Under the pieces are notes generated by a model. The model was given only the letters and a program-made list of their open reading frames with translations, was not told the origin of the DNA and ran no database searches. Both the position numbers and the translations under genes were made by a program. 64,000 nt of DNA, taken from the NCBI RefSeq assembly GCF_000421645.1, contig NZ_ATXK01000010.1:1-64000 (forward strand). The letters run 5' to 3'. Below, in pieces: positions 10,028 to 21,410 of the stretch (within the stretch, counting starts at the first letter, position 1; the number at the start of each line of letters is the position of its first letter). The stretch comes from Aurantimonas coralicida DSM 14790 (GTDB taxonomy: Bacteria; Pseudomonadota; Alphaproteobacteria; Rhizobiales; Rhizobiaceae).

Positions 10028-11371
10028 ATGGCATCGGCTGCGGAACAACTCGCCGCGAATTTGAACTTTTCGGCCTTTGCGAAGGCTGAGGATCTCAAGA
10101 AGCGCATCTGGTTCACCCTGGGTGCGCTTCTGGTGTATCGGCTCGGCACCTATATTCCGATGCCGGGCATCAACCCTGACGCACTCGCGCAGGCCTTCCA
10201 GCAGCAGTCGACCGGCATTCTCGGTCTGTTCAACATGTTTTCCGGCGGTGCCGTCGGACGCATGGCGATCTTCGCGCTGGGAATTATGCCCTACATCTCC
10301 GCTTCCATCATCATTCAGCTGATGACGTCGGTCATTCCGTCGCTCGAGCAGCTGAAGAAGGAAGGCGAGCAGGGCCGCAAGGTCATTAATCAGTACACCC
10401 GCTACGGCACCGTGCTTTTGGCCACGGTCCAAGCCTACGGCATCGCTGCCGGCCTGCAGACCCAGCCCGGCATCGTCGTCGATCCGGGCATGTTCTTCCA
10501 GGTCTCCGCGGTGATCACGCTGGTCGGTGGCACCATGTTCCTGATGTGGCTGGGCGAGCAGATCACCGCCCGCGGCATCGGCAACGGCATCTCGCTGATC
10601 ATCTTCGCCGGCATCGTGGCGCATCTGCCTTCGGCGATCGCGAATCTCCTCGAGCTCGGCCGCACCGGCGCGCTGTCCACCGCCGTGATCCTTCTGGTGA
10701 TCGTCGTGGCGGTCGCCTGCATCGCGGTCATCGTGTTCTTCGAGCGCGCCCAGCGCCGGCTGCTGATCCAGTATCCCAAGCGCCAGGTCGGCAACCGGAT
10801 GTTCCAGGGCGACACGTCGCACCTGCCGCTGAAGCTGAACACCGCCGGCGTCATCCCGCCGATCTTCGCGTCCTCGCTCCTGCTTCTGCCGGTGACGATC
10901 GCGAATTTCACCAGCACGGAGGATCTGCCGGGCTGGGCGTCGGCGACGATCGCTTCGCTCGGCCACGGCCAGCCGCTCTACATGGCGATGTATGCCGGCC
11001 TGATCGCGTTCTTCGCCTTCTTCTACACGGCCGTCGTGTTCAATCCGAAGGACACGGCCGACAATCTGAAGAAGCATGGCGGCTTCATTCCGGGCATCCG
11101 TCCGGGCGAGCGCACGGCCGAATACATCGACTACGTGCTGACCCGCATCACGGTCGTCGGCGCCATCTACCTGGTGATCATCTGTCTTCTGCCGGAATTC
11201 CTGATCTCGGCCGTGGGTGTCCCGTTCTATCTTGGCGGCACGTCGCTGCTGATCGTCGTCAGCGTCACGATGGATACTGTCGCGCAGGTGCAGGGGCACC
11301 TCCTGGCGCACCAGTATGAGGGCCTCGTGAAGAAGGCGAAACTCAGGGGTGGAAGACGGGGGGCCAGATGA
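10028..11371 (+). CDS. secY: Protein translocase subunit SecY
   Basis: The 447-residue protein has ten predicted membrane segments and the SecY signatures: [11 protein letters not shown] near residue 40, and [20 protein letters not shown] at about 88-107 (TM2). It forms the SecYEG pore in the inner membrane for export and membrane insertion. As in other proteobacteria it sits at the end of the spc cluster, which ties translocon supply to ribosome synthesis. The stop overlaps the adk start by four bases (ATGA). Confidence 0.98.
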   Translation: MASAAEQLAANLNFSAFAKAEDLKKRIWFTLGALLVYRLGTYIPMPGINPDALAQAFQQQSTGILGLFNMFSGGAVGRMAIFALGIMPYISASIIIQLMTSVIPSLEQLKKEGEQGRKVINQYTRYGTVLLATVQAYGIAAGLQTQPGIVVDPGMFFQVSAVITLVGGTMFLMWLGEQITARGIGNGISLIIFAGIVAHLPSAIANLLELGRTGALSTAVILLVIVVAVACIAVIVFFERAQRRLLIQYPKRQVGNRMFQGDTSHLPLKLNTAGVIPPIFASSLLLLPVTIANFTSTEDLPGWASATIASLGHGQPLYMAMYAGLIAFFAFFYTAVVFNPKDTADNLKKHGGFIPGIRPGERTAEYIDYVLTRITVVGAIYLVIICLLPEFLISAVGVPFYLGGTSLLIVVSVTMDTVAQVQGHLLAHQYEGLVKKAKLRGGRRGAR

Positions 11372-12021
11372 GGCTGATATTGTTGGGGCCGCCGGGAGCC
11401 GGGAAGGGCACCCAGGCGCAGCGCCTGATCGAAACGCACAAGATCCCGCAGCTCTCGACCGGCGACATGCTGCGGGCGGCTGTGACCGCCCAGTCCGAAG
11501 TCGGGCTGAAAGCCAAGGCGGTGATGGATTCCGGCAATCTCGTCTCGGACGACATCGTCAATGCGATCGTCTCCGAGCGGATCGACCAGGCGGACTGCGC
11601 CGAGGGCTTCATCCTCGACGGGTATCCGCGGACGCTGAACCAGGCCGACGCGGTCGAGGCGATGCTGGAGCGCAAGGGCCTGAAGCTCGATCATGTGATC
11701 GAGATCAAGGTCGATGACGATATCCTCGTCAACCGCGTCTCCGGTCGCTTCTCCTGCGCCAGTTGCGGCGCGGTCTATCACGACGAGGACAAGCGTCCGA
11801 AGGTCGAGGGCGTCTGCGACGTTTGCGGCTCGACGGATTTCAAGCGCCGTCCCGACGACAATGCCGAGACCATGCGCACCCGGCTGCGGTCCTATTACAA
11901 GGACACCTCGCCGCTGGTCGGTTACTACCACTGCAAGGGCACGCTGCGTGCCGTCGATGGCATGCAGCCCATCGACGTGGTGACCGAGAGCATCGAGCGC
12001 ATCGTTTCGGGCAAGGCCTGA
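11368..12021 (+). CDS. adk: Adenylate kinase with four-cysteine LID
   Basis: This 217-residue enzyme catalyses ATP + AMP = 2 ADP in the cytoplasm. The P-loop GPPGAGKGT is at residues 7-15, the AMP-site Y-P-R-T is near 86-89, and the LID spans about 125-162. The LID holds C130-x2-C133 and C150-x2-C153, a four-cysteine metal-binding set as known from Paracoccus-type and Gram-positive kinases rather than the metal-free E. coli form. It overlaps secY by four bases. A GC-rich hairpin and then a promoter for the alpha genes follow. Confidence 0.98.
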   Translation: MRLILLGPPGAGKGTQAQRLIETHKIPQLSTGDMLRAAVTAQSEVGLKAKAVMDSGNLVSDDIVNAIVSERIDQADCAEGFILDGYPRTLNQADAVEAMLERKGLKLDHVIEIKVDDDILVNRVSGRFSCASCGAVYHDEDKRPKVEGVCDVCGSTDFKRRPDDNAETMRTRLRSYYKDTSPLVGYYHCKGTLRAVDGMQPIDVVTESIERIVSGKA

Positions 12022-12067
12022 CGCGTCGAAACCGGCGGCGGCCACGGCCGCCGCAAGGGGCGGGCGG

Positions 12068-12097
12068 TTGACTTGTCAAGCCCCGCTGATCTATAGC
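12068..12097 (+). promoter_or_regulatory. Predicted sigma-70 promoter for rpsM-rpsK-rpoA-rplQ
   Basis: TTGACT at 12068-12073 and CTATAG at 12091-12096 are separated by 17 bases (TATAGC with 18). This matches the alphaproteobacterial housekeeping pattern and lies about 130 bases before rpsM. The -35 region also forms a perfect TTGAC-TT-GTCAA inverted repeat (12068-12079), which could be chance or a binding site. Confidence 0.7.
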
Positions 12098-12230
12098 CTG
12101 CGCTATTCGCGAATCCTTAGCGATCGGCGCATGTCTTCATTCGGAGTCCTGCATCGGTCGCTTTCGGCTGCAGGGCCCCGCATCTTGTGTATGGCGGGCC
12201 CAGAGCCCATCTAATTCTAGGAGTATGGTT

Positions 12231-12599
12231 GTGGCCCGTATCGCTGGCGTCAACATCCCGACCAACAAGCGCGTCGTCATCGCGCTGCAGTACATCCATG
12301 GTATCGGCGCTGCCCATGCCAAGGACATCGTCAAGAAGGTCAATCTCGGCGACGAGCGCCGCGTCAACGACCTGACCGACGCTGAAGTCCTGCAGATCCG
12401 TGAGATCATCGATCGCGACTACCGCGTCGAGGGCGATCTGCGTCGCGAGACCGCAATGAACGTGAAGCGTCTGATGGACCTCGGCTGCTACCGCGGCCTG
12501 CGTCATCGTCGCAGCCTTCCGGTTCGCGGTCAGCGCACGCACACCAATGCCCGCACCCGCAAGGGTCCGGCCAAGGCGATCGCCGGCAAGAAGAAGTAA
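12231..12599 (+). CDS. rpsM: 30S ribosomal protein S13
   Basis: The 122-residue protein reads (M)[20 protein letters not shown] and keeps the helix-two-turn-helix region and the C-terminal basic tail [15 protein letters not shown]13 contacts L5 and tRNA at the subunit bridge. I chose the GTG at 12231: the AGGAG at 12219-12223 is seven bases before it, but only one base before the ATG at 12225, and the family starts M-A-R-I-A-G-V. It is the first gene behind the 12068 promoter. Confidence 0.97.
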   Translation: MARIAGVNIPTNKRVVIALQYIHGIGAAHAKDIVKKVNLGDERRVNDLTDAEVLQIREIIDRDYRVEGDLRRETAMNVKRLMDLGCYRGLRHRRSLPVRGQRTHTNARTRKGPAKAIAGKKK

Positions 12600-12703
12600 G
12601 ACGGGTCCTTCCGGAACCGTTTCATACGATGCGGCGCGTCCTCGGGCGCGCCGTGGTGTAGCTGCCGGAATTACGGCGGTGTCGATATCAACAGGACAGT
12701 TTA

Positions 12704-13093
12704 ATGGCTAAAGAAGCACAGCGCGTTCGCCGTCGCGAGCGCAAGAACATCACGTCGGGCGTCGCCCATGTGAGCTCGACCTTCAACAACACGCTGATCA
12801 CCATCACCGATGCGCAGGGCAACTCGATTGCCTGGTCGTCGGCTGGCGCGCAGGGTTTCAAGGGCTCGCGCAAGTCGACGCCGTTCGCCGCGCAGGTCGC
12901 TGCCGAGGACGCCGCCAAGAAGGCGCAGGAACACGGCATGAAGACCCTCGAGGTCGAAGTCCGCGGTCCGGGTTCGGGTCGTGAGTCGGCGCTCCGCGCG
13001 CTGCAGGCCGCCGGTTTCACGATCACCTCGATCCGTGATGTCACGCCGATCCCGCACAACGGCGTGCGCCCCCGCAAGAAGCGCCGCGTCTGA
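12704..13093 (+). CDS. rpsK: 30S ribosomal protein S11
   Basis: This 129-residue protein contains the S11 pattern N-N-T-L-I-T-I-T-D at about 28-36 and the C-terminal signature [18 protein letters not shown]11 forms part of the platform near the E-site mRNA exit. The 104-base spacer from rpsM contains a small GGCGCG/CGCGCC hairpin at 12633-12652. ACAGGACAG serves as a weak ribosome-binding site. Confidence 0.98.
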   Translation: MAKEAQRVRRRERKNITSGVAHVSSTFNNTLITITDAQGNSIAWSSAGAQGFKGSRKSTPFAAQVAAEDAAKKAQEHGMKTLEVEVRGPGSGRESALRALQAAGFTITSIRDVTPIPHNGVRPRKKRRV

Positions 13094-13209
13094 TGCTTTT
13101 CGCCGCGCTCGTCTGAGCGCGGTGTGCAGCCGACAGGAAGGGTTCCGCCTTCCGCACTCAGACCTATCGCCACGATTGGATGGTGGCGAGGAAACTGAAA
13201 GGCATCCGC

Positions 13210-14238
13210 ATGATTGCTAGCAATTGGCAAGATCTTACCAAGCCGAACCAGGTGGTGTTCAAGAATGGCGGAAGCCGTTCGAAGGCGTCCCTGACGGCCG
13301 AGCCGCTGGAGCGCGGCTTCGGCCTGACGCTCGGCAACGCGCTGCGTCGCGTTCTTCTGTCGTCGCTCCAGGGTGCCGCCATTACGGCCATCCAGATCGA
13401 CGGCGTTCTGCACGAGTTCTCCTCGATCCCGGGCGTCCGTGAAGACGTCACGGACATCGTCCTGAACGTCAAGGAAATCAACATCGGCATGCAGGGCGAA
13501 GGCCCGAAGCGGATGGTGGTGCGCAAGCAGGGCCCGGGCATCGTCCGCGCCGGCGACATCCAGACGGTCGGTGACATCGAGGTCCTGAACCCCGAGCACG
13601 AGATCTGCACCCTCGACGAGGGCGCCGAGATCCGCATGGAGTTCACGGTCAACACCGGCAAGGGCTACGTCCCGGCCGACCAGAACCGCGCCGAGGATGC
13701 GCCGATCGGGCTGATCCCGGTCGATTCGCTGTTCTCGCCGGTCAAGAAGGTGTCCTACAAGGTCGAGGCGACCCGCGAGGGTCAGGACCTGAACAAGGAC
13801 AAGCTGACCATGCAGATCGAGACCGATGGCTCGATCAGCGGCGAGGACGCCGTGGCCTACGCCGCGCGCATCCTGCAGGACCAGCTTTCGGTGTTCGTGA
13901 ACTTCGAGGAGCCGCAGCGCGACCAGCGCGCGCCGGCCGGTGCCGAGGAACAGATGGCCGAACTGGCCTTCAACCCGGCGCTGCTCAAGAAGGTCGACGA
14001 GCTCGAACTGTCCGTGCGTTCGGCGAACTGCCTGAAGAACGACAACATCGTCTATATCGGTGATCTGATTCAGAAGACCGAGGCGGAGATGCTGCGTACG
14101 CCGAATTTCGGCCGCAAGTCGCTCAACGAGATCAAGGAAGTTCTCGCGTCCATGGGGCTGCATCTCGGCATGGAAGTGTCGGATTGGCCGCCGGAGAACA
14201 TCGACGATCTGGCCAAGCGCTACGAAGACCAGTACTAG
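13210..14238 (+). CDS. rpoA: RNA polymerase subunit alpha
   Basis: The 342-residue protein has the N-terminal dimerisation and assembly domain (residues about 20-235, with [16 protein letters not shown] near 33-48) and the C-terminal DNA/activator-binding domain ([20 protein letters not shown], about 274-293; [16 protein letters not shown]). The ATG at 13210 gives the usual rhizobial N-terminus ([14 protein letters not shown]) and lies after GAAAGG; ten more in-frame codons open upstream at 13180. Placement between rpsK and rplQ is standard. Confidence 0.98.
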   Translation: MIASNWQDLTKPNQVVFKNGGSRSKASLTAEPLERGFGLTLGNALRRVLLSSLQGAAITAIQIDGVLHEFSSIPGVREDVTDIVLNVKEINIGMQGEGPKRMVVRKQGPGIVRAGDIQTVGDIEVLNPEHEICTLDEGAEIRMEFTVNTGKGYVPADQNRAEDAPIGLIPVDSLFSPVKKVSYKVEATREGQDLNKDKLTMQIETDGSISGEDAVAYAARILQDQLSVFVNFEEPQRDQRAPAGAEEQMAELAFNPALLKKVDELELSVRSANCLKNDNIVYIGDLIQKTEAEMLRTPNFGRKSLNEIKEVLASMGLHLGMEVSDWPPENIDDLAKRYEDQY

Positions 14239-14248
14239 AACGAGACTG

Positions 14249-14278
14249 CCTCCCGCCGGCGCCCGCGTCGGCGGGAGG
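14249..14278 (+). other. Strong hairpin between rpoA and rplQ
   Basis: CCTCCCGCCG at 14249-14258 pairs perfectly with 14269-14278 around a 10-base loop, 10 bases after the rpoA stop. ATTTCAATC follows, so T-content is modest. It may reduce read-through into rplQ or protect the rpoA 3' end. Confidence 0.55.
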
Positions 14279-14386
14279 ATTTCAATCATTCAAAGGAACG
14301 GCGGCCTGTCCCGAGAACGGGGCAGGGACGCAAAGATCCCGACTTCCGGCGCAATGACGCCGGCTTATTTGACTTGAGGAAATCCC

Positions 14387-14809
14387 ATGCGCCACGCAAA
14401 ACGCGGTCGTAAGCTTAATCGTACCGCCAGCCACCGTAAGGCGATGTTCGCCAACATGGTCGCTTCGCTGATCCTGCACGAGCAGATCGTGACCACCCTG
14501 CCGAAGGCCAAGGAACTGCGCCCGATCGTCGAGAAGATGATCACGCTGGGCAAGCGCGGCGATCTGCATGCGCGCCGCCAGGCGATCTCGCAGGTTCGCG
14601 ACCCGTCGGTCATCGGCAAGCTGTTCGACACGCTGGCTCCGCGTTACGCCGAGCGCAACGGCGGCTACACCCGCGTTCTGAAGGCCGGCTTCCGCCGCGG
14701 TGACAACGCCCCGCTGGCCGTCATCGAATTCGTCGATCGTGACCCGGAAGCCCGTGGCGCCATTGATCGCGAGCGCGTCGAGGCCGAAGGCGAGCTCGAC
14801 GCAGCCTGA
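14387..14809 (+). CDS. rplQ: 50S ribosomal protein L17
   Basis: This 140-residue protein starts [20 protein letters not shown] and has the L17 motif [16 protein letters not shown] near 32-47. L17 binds 23S domain III near the tunnel exit. The C-terminus after residue 118 is an acidic extension typical of alphaproteobacteria. It is the last gene of the ribosomal cluster and is followed by a terminator 27 bases after its stop. Confidence 0.98.
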   Translation: MRHAKRGRKLNRTASHRKAMFANMVASLILHEQIVTTLPKAKELRPIVEKMITLGKRGDLHARRQAISQVRDPSVIGKLFDTLAPRYAERNGGYTRVLKAGFRRGDNAPLAVIEFVDRDPEARGAIDRERVEAEGELDAA

Positions 14810-14836
14810 TCGACCCGATCATCGGAACGAGGAACG

Positions 14837-14859
14837 AGGGGCCCATGTGGCCCCTTTTT
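14837..14859 (+). terminator. Intrinsic terminator of the ribosomal protein cluster
   Basis: A perfect seven-base stem (AGGGGCC at 14837-14843 with 14849-14855), a five-base loop and a run of T residues to 14859. It closes the alpha operon after rplQ. Confidence 0.9.
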
Positions 14860-14954
14860 CATGTCCGCTCCACCCCACGCTATCTGCCGGAGGGTGACCG
14901 GCTGACCCGCGCGTAGTCGTGCGGCGTGGGACAGCACGAACGAGGAGGCTAGCG

Positions 14955-15989
14955 ATGGCGCGGGATCGGGTGCTGCTCACCGGCATATCGGGCTTCATCG
15001 CCGGCCATGTGGCGCTGCGTCTGCTCCGGGCCGGCTACGATGTGCGCGGAACGGTGCGCGGGCTCGACAAGGCAGACGCCGTTCGCGGCCTGCTCGCCGC
15101 CGCCGGTGCGGATATCGATCGGCTGTCCTTCGTCGCTGGGGACCTCACTGACGACGCCGGCTGGATGGAGGCGGCCGCAGGCTGCCGCTACGTGCTGCAC
15201 AGCGCATCGCCATTCCCCGCAAGCCCGCCACGCGACCGGCATGCGCTGGTTCCGGCAGCCGTGGACGGCACCCTGCGGGTGATGGCCGCCGCGGAACGCG
15301 CCGGCGCCGAGCGGATCGTCCTGACGTCGTCGGCCGCGGCGATCTATTCGGCCCATCCTCCGCGCCCTGGGGAGTACTACGGCGCGGCCGACTGGTCCGA
15401 CACCGAAAGCCCCGACATCTCCGGCTATGCCCTGTCGAAGACCCTCGCCGAACGCGCTGCCTGGGATGCGGCGCGAGACGCGGGGCTCGACCTGGTCGCG
15501 ATCAATCCGGCACTGGTTCTCGGTCCGCTGCTGGGGGCAGGCGCGCCGGGAGGCGAGGGCACGTCGGCAGCGCTGATCCGGGCCGTGATGGAGGGGCGCA
15601 TGCCCGTCGTTCCCGATCTGGCCTTCGCGCTCGCCGACGTCCGCGACGTCGCCGACGCGCATCTGGCGGCGATGACGGCGCCGTCAGTGTCCGGACGGCG
15701 TTTCGCCCTGTCCAGCGGCACGCTCAGCCTGATCGAGATCGGCAAGGTGGTGGGCGAGGCCTGTCCCGGTAAAGCACGCCGCCTGCCGCGCTGGACATTG
15801 CCGGATCGCGTGGTGCGGCTTGCCGCGATCCTGTCACCGCAGGCACGCGCCGCCGTGCCCGAACTCGGTCGTCGCAAATCGCTCGACACCACGCCGGCGC
15901 GCGACATTCTCGGCCTGTCGGCACGGCCCCCGGAAGATGCCGTCGCCGCGATGGCGCAGAGCATCCCGCAGCTGCCGCGGACCGTCTGA
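14955..15989 (+). CDS. NAD(P)-dependent epimerase/reductase of the dihydroflavonol-reductase type
   Basis: The 344-residue protein is an extended short-chain dehydrogenase. It has the N-terminal nucleotide site TGISGFIAGHV (about residues 9-19, with an Ala where many relatives have Gly), the conserved L-T-S-S-A-A strand, and the active-site Y-A-L-S-K (about 156-160). This layout fits the dihydroflavonol-4-reductase / aldehyde reductase group acting on aldehydes or ketones; the real substrate cannot be read from sequence. GAGGAGG stands just before the ATG. It lies alone between two terminators, so it is probably transcribed singly. Confidence 0.85.
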   Translation: MARDRVLLTGISGFIAGHVALRLLRAGYDVRGTVRGLDKADAVRGLLAAAGADIDRLSFVAGDLTDDAGWMEAAAGCRYVLHSASPFPASPPRDRHALVPAAVDGTLRVMAAAERAGAERIVLTSSAAAIYSAHPPRPGEYYGAADWSDTESPDISGYALSKTLAERAAWDAARDAGLDLVAINPALVLGPLLGAGAPGGEGTSAALIRAVMEGRMPVVPDLAFALADVRDVADAHLAAMTAPSVSGRRFALSSGTLSLIEIGKVVGEACPGKARRLPRWTLPDRVVRLAAILSPQARAAVPELGRRKSLDTTPARDILGLSARPPEDAVAAMAQSIPQLPRTV

Positions 15990-16225
15990 GACAAGCCCGC
16001 ATGGGCCGCTCCAGCTTCGGCTGCTACGCATTTCGCGTATTCGGTAAGTGTGATGCAAATGCCATGGCGAGGGCCGCCGGGGCGTGGCATAGGCGGGGTC
16101 TCGGGGGAGCCAGCAGAAATTTCGTTCAAAACGAGGCAACCTTTTGGCGGCCGAACGCTTTTGCCCTCAAGAACGGGACGCAGCCACGCAAAAGTGGCGA
16201 CATTTACGCGGATGAAACAACTTCT

Positions 16226-16396
16226 ATGAAAAATGCGGACATCATGAACACCACGGGCCGGCTCTCCATGCGACGCACTTTTCTGACCCTCCTGTGTGCC
16301 ATGGCGGCATTTGGCGTCCTGACCGCCAGCTACGCGACGGCCGACCTGCCTGACGAGGCGGTTGCGACCAGCACGCAGACGGCGGTCGCAGACTAG
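16226..16396 (+). CDS. Small putative secreted peptide (56 residues), unrecognised
   Basis: I do not recognise this family. The reading frame holds a basic start (M-R-R-T-F), a hydrophobic core (LTLLCAMAAFGVLTASYA) and an A-T-A-like cleavage region, leaving a mature acidic peptide of only about 16 residues. Three in-frame ATGs (16226, 16244, 16268) are possible; the last gives the cleanest signal peptide, and none has a strong ribosome-binding site. A perfect intrinsic terminator begins 35 bases after the stop, which supports a real short transcript. It could instead be a non-coding RNA gene. Confidence 0.4.
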   Translation: MKNADIMNTTGRLSMRRTFLTLLCAMAAFGVLTASYATADLPDEAVATSTQTAVAD

Positions 16397-16430
16397 GCGA
16401 CGTCAGCCACACAGATCGCAATGACGAGGA

Positions 16431-16453
16431 AGGGGCCGCAACGGCCCCTTTTT
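16431..16453 (+). terminator. Intrinsic terminator after the small secreted-peptide gene
   Basis: An eight-base perfect stem (AGGGGCCG at 16431-16438 with 16442-16449), a three-base loop and a run of T residues. Its sequence resembles the rplQ terminator. It isolates the protease gene downstream from the short upstream transcript. Confidence 0.9.
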
Positions 16454-16585
16454 CGCGTCCGCGGTCTGGTCTATGCGAAAGCAGGCCGCCACTGCGCGGC
16501 GTGACTTTTCGCAAGGCAGCATCCGGTTCCAGCGCCTGTTCACAGTGCCGGGCCGATGCTGCCGAGCCACCACGGCGGACCGGAT

Positions 16586-18145
<1,560 letters not shown>

Positions 18146-18146
18146 C

Positions 18147-19505
18147 ATGGCGGATCTCTTCGGCGACGGTGGCGGCGCTCCGAGCGAGCGGCCGCGGCCA
18201 TCCGCAACGGCGGTGGACGATCGGAACGACCGCTCCCGGCCGCTGGCCGACCGGCTGCGACCGCGCCAGCTCGGCGAGGTCGTCGGCCAGGAACATCTGA
18301 CGGGCGAGGGCGGGGTCCTGTCGCGCATGCTCGAGGCGACGAGCCTCGGTTCGATGATCTTCTGGGGTCCGCCGGGCACCGGCAAGACCACCGTGGCGCG
18401 GCTGCTCGCCCATGAGGTGGACTACGCCTTCGAGCAGATCTCGGCGATCTTTTCCGGCGTCGCCGATCTGAAGAAGATGTTCGAGGCGGCGCGGCTGCGT
18501 CGCTCCAACGGCAGGCGCACGCTGCTCTTCGTCGACGAGATCCACCGCTTCAACCGCGCCCAGCAGGATTCCTTCCTGCCGGTCATGGAAGACGGCACCG
18601 TCGTCCTCGTCGGCGCCACGACCGAGAACCCGTCCTTCGAGCTCAACGCCGCTCTCCTGTCGCGCGCACGGGTACTGACCTTCAAGCCGCACGGTTCCGC
18701 CAGCCTCGTGAAGCTGCTGGAGCGGGCCGAGGCGACCGAAGGCATGGCACTACCGCTCGACGAACAGGCGAGGGCGGTGCTGCTGCGCATGGCGGATGGC
18801 GACGGCCGCGCCGCGCTGACGCTGGCCGAGGAGGTCTGGCGCGCCAGCCGCAAGGGCGAGATCTTCGATGCCGCGGGTTTGCAGGAGATCGTCCAGCGGC
18901 GCGCGCCGGTCTACGACAAGGGCCAGGACGGCCATTACAATCTGATTTCCGCGCTGCACAAGTCGGTGCGCGGCTCGGACCCGGACGCCGCCCTCTACTG
19001 GCTGTGCCGCATGCTTGACGCAGGGGAGAACCCCCTGTATCTCGGCCGCCGTCTGGTGCGCATGGCTTCCGAGGATATCGGACTGGCCGATCCCCGCGCG
19101 CTGGGCATTGCGCTCGCCGCCAAGGACGCCTTCGACTATCTCGGATCGCCGGAGGGCGAACTCGCGCTGGCCGAGGCGACCGTCTATCTGGCGAGCGCAC
19201 CGAAATCCAACGCCGTCTACACCGCCTACAAGGCGGCCATGCGCGCGGCGAAGGAACACGGCTCGTTGCTGCCGCCGAAACACATTCTCAATGCCCCGAC
19301 TGCGCTGATGCGCGACGAGGGCTACGGCTCCGGATACGCCTATGACCATGACGCGCCCGACGCGTTTTCCGGTCAGGACTATTTTCCGGACGAGATGGAC
19401 CGGCAGCAATTCTACCGGCCGACTGATCGTGGTGCAGAGATCCCGATCGGCGACCGGCTTCAAAATTGGGCGAAACTTCGCCGCAATCGTGACCGCAGGG
19501 GTTGA
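18147..19505 (+). CDS. rarA: Replication-associated recombination protein A (AAA+ ATPase)
   Basis: This 452-residue ATPase (also called MgsA) has Walker [10 protein letters not shown] at 74-82, Walker [11 protein letters not shown] near 131-140, a sensor-type T-T-E-N-P-S-F, and a C-terminal tetramerisation region ending with Y-L-P-x-like K-H-I-L-N-A-P. RarA works with SSB and RecA at stalled or blocked replication forks. The ATG lies one base after the protease stop, and pairing degQ-like with rarA is common in rhizobia. Size and motifs are normal. Confidence 0.95.
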   Translation: MADLFGDGGGAPSERPRPSATAVDDRNDRSRPLADRLRPRQLGEVVGQEHLTGEGGVLSRMLEATSLGSMIFWGPPGTGKTTVARLLAHEVDYAFEQISAIFSGVADLKKMFEAARLRRSNGRRTLLFVDEIHRFNRAQQDSFLPVMEDGTVVLVGATTENPSFELNAALLSRARVLTFKPHGSASLVKLLERAEATEGMALPLDEQARAVLLRMADGDGRAALTLAEEVWRASRKGEIFDAAGLQEIVQRRAPVYDKGQDGHYNLISALHKSVRGSDPDAALYWLCRMLDAGENPLYLGRRLVRMASEDIGLADPRALGIALAAKDAFDYLGSPEGELALAEATVYLASAPKSNAVYTAYKAAMRAAKEHGSLLPPKHILNAPTALMRDEGYGSGYAYDHDAPDAFSGQDYFPDEMDRQQFYRPTDRGAEIPIGDRLQNWAKLRRNRDRRG

Positions 19506-19652
19506 TACTTTTCCCGCGACACCAAGTAATCAGCATCGGTGAGAATATCGCCGGAGTGTCCGCGTGCCCGATCTGTGGCAATATGGCGGCTTGATCGTCC
19601 GGGCTTCGTTTGACGCCCCCGAATTTCCATAATCGTGCAAAGCGAGGTTCAG

Positions 19653-21269
19653 ATGTCTCTCGAACCGGGCCAATTGGCCGAACATTCGATAACCGATTAC
19701 GAGGTCGGTCAAGACAACATGCAACGGTTCGGGCTGGATATTCATAATCCGGTTTTCCCGATTTCCGCCGGCGTCATCATCGCCTTCGTCACCTTCACCC
19801 TGCTGTTCCCGACGATGGCGGACGGCTTCTTCGGGTGGCTGCGTCCGGCGATCACCAACACCTTCGACTGGCTGTTCATCATCGCCGGCGACATCTTCGT
19901 GCTGTTCTGCCTGTTCCTGATCGTCTCGCCCTACGGCAAGATCCGGCTCGGCGGAAAGGACGCGCGTCCGGACTACGGCTATTTCGGCTGGTTCGCGATG
20001 CTGTTCGCCGCCGGCATGGGCATCGGCCTGATGTTCTACGGCGTGTCCGAGCCGATCACCCACTTCACCGCCGCCATGGAAGGCGGCTCGGCTGCACCGC
20101 TGGGTGGCGCTCCCGGCGACATCGAGGCGGCACGCCGTCTTGGCATGGCCGCCACGATCTACCACTGGGCGCTGCATCCCTGGGCGATCTACGCCGTGGT
20201 GGCGCTGGCCCTCGCCTTCTTCAGCTACAATCTCGGTCTGCCGCTGACCATCCGCTCGGCCTTCTATCCGCTGCTCGGCGAGAAGACCTGGGGCTGGCCC
20301 GGCCATCTGATCGACATCCTGGCGGTCTTCGCCACGCTGTTCGGTCTGGCGACCTCGCTCGGCTTCGGTGCGGAGCAGGCGGTGTCCGGTCTCAACTTCC
20401 TGTTCGGCGTGCCGGATTCGCTCCTGTCCAAGATCGTGCTGATCTGTCTGATCACCGCCGTCGCGCTGGTGTCGGTCGTGGCCGGCCTCGACGGTGGCGT
20501 GAAGCGGCTGTCGGAGCTGAACATGGTCCTGGCGCTGCTGCTGATGCTGTTCATCTTTGCAGTCGGGCCGACGATGGATCTCGTCTACGGCTTCTTCGGC
20601 AACTCCGTCGCCTATCTGCGCGAGGTGATCCCGCTGTCGAACCCGTTCGGCCGGACCGATGACGGCTATCGCACCGGCTGGACGACCTTCTACTGGGCCT
20701 GGTGGATCAGCTGGTCGCCCTTCGTCGGCATGTTCATTGCCCGCGTTTCGCGCGGTCGTACGGTGCGTGAGTTCATCACCTGCGTGCTGCTCATCCCGAC
20801 CGTCGTTTCGGTGATCTGGATGACGATCTTCGGTGGCACCGCGCTGACCGAAACGATCGCCGGCTACACCGGGATCGTGGACGCCGACCTGTCGGTCAAG
20901 CTTTTCGCCATGCTCGGCGAGCTGCCGCTGTCCTCGATCAGCTCGTTCATCGGCATCATCCTGGTGATCGTGTTCTTCGTGACCTCGTCGGACTCCGGCT
21001 CGCTGGTGATCGACACGATCACGGCAGGCGGCAAGATCGACGCGCCGGTGCCCCAGCGCATCTTCTGGGCGACCTTCGAAGGTCTGGTGGCGATCACGCT
21101 GCTGATCGGCGGTGGTCTGGCGGCCCTGCAGGGGGCGGCGATCACGACGGGGCTTCCCTTCGCGGTGCTGCTGCTCGTGCTCTGCTATTCGACCCTGCGC
21201 GGGCTCCATGGGGAGCTGAAGCAGCCGTTCCAGCAGCACGCCGAGGCGGAAGCGCGCGCCGCCGAATAG
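19653..21269 (+). CDS. BCCT-family transporter (betaine/choline/carnitine type)
   Basis: The 538-residue protein has about twelve membrane helices and the family signature TFYWAWWISWSPFVGMFIAR near residue 345, plus GMGIGLMFYGVSEPITHF in TM3. Members import quaternary ammonium compounds such as glycine betaine or choline, usually driven by Na+ or H+, for osmoprotection or catabolism. The exact substrate is not decidable. The ATG at 19653 has AGCGAGG five bases upstream; an in-frame GTG at 19635 has no such site. A strong terminator follows, so it is a single-gene unit. Confidence 0.93.
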   Translation: MSLEPGQLAEHSITDYEVGQDNMQRFGLDIHNPVFPISAGVIIAFVTFTLLFPTMADGFFGWLRPAITNTFDWLFIIAGDIFVLFCLFLIVSPYGKIRLGGKDARPDYGYFGWFAMLFAAGMGIGLMFYGVSEPITHFTAAMEGGSAAPLGGAPGDIEAARRLGMAATIYHWALHPWAIYAVVALALAFFSYNLGLPLTIRSAFYPLLGEKTWGWPGHLIDILAVFATLFGLATSLGFGAEQAVSGLNFLFGVPDSLLSKIVLICLITAVALVSVVAGLDGGVKRLSELNMVLALLLMLFIFAVGPTMDLVYGFFGNSVAYLREVIPLSNPFGRTDDGYRTGWTTFYWAWWISWSPFVGMFIARVSRGRTVREFITCVLLIPTVVSVIWMTIFGGTALTETIAGYTGIVDADLSVKLFAMLGELPLSSISSFIGIILVIVFFVTSSDSGSLVIDTITAGGKIDAPVPQRIFWATFEGLVAITLLIGGGLAALQGAAITTGLPFAVLLLVLCYSTLRGLHGELKQPFQQHAEAEARAAE

Positions 21270-21293
21270 GCCGCCTTCCCAGGACGACAAACC

Positions 21294-21326
21294 GACGGCG
21301 GGGCCAGCCACTGGCCCCGCCGTCTT
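21294..21326 (+). terminator. Intrinsic terminator after the BCCT transporter
   Basis: A 14-base perfect inverted repeat (GACGGCGGGGCCAG at 21294-21307 with 21311-21324) closes a CCA loop and is followed by TT. The stem is very stable although the T-run is short. It separates the transporter from crcB. Confidence 0.75.
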
Positions 21327-21410
21327 GCGTTCGGACGGTGTTCTCAGCCTGCCGACACCGGGCTTCTCCGGCATCTTACGCCACGTCGCGCCATCGGTTA
21401 GAAGGCGGCC

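Noticed and set aside
12688-14289. A 533-codon minus-strand frame opposite rpsK and rpoA
   Set aside because: It covers two highly conserved genes and an intergenic hairpin, and its product has no family resemblance.
19530-21374. A 614-codon minus-strand frame opposite the BCCT transporter
   Set aside because: His/Gln/Arg/Asp-rich product with no domain, spanning a strong terminator of the sense gene; a composition artefact.
21327-21410. Possible fluoride riboswitch before crcB
   Set aside because: The 84-base space does not show the conserved pseudoknot elements, and is short after the preceding terminator.
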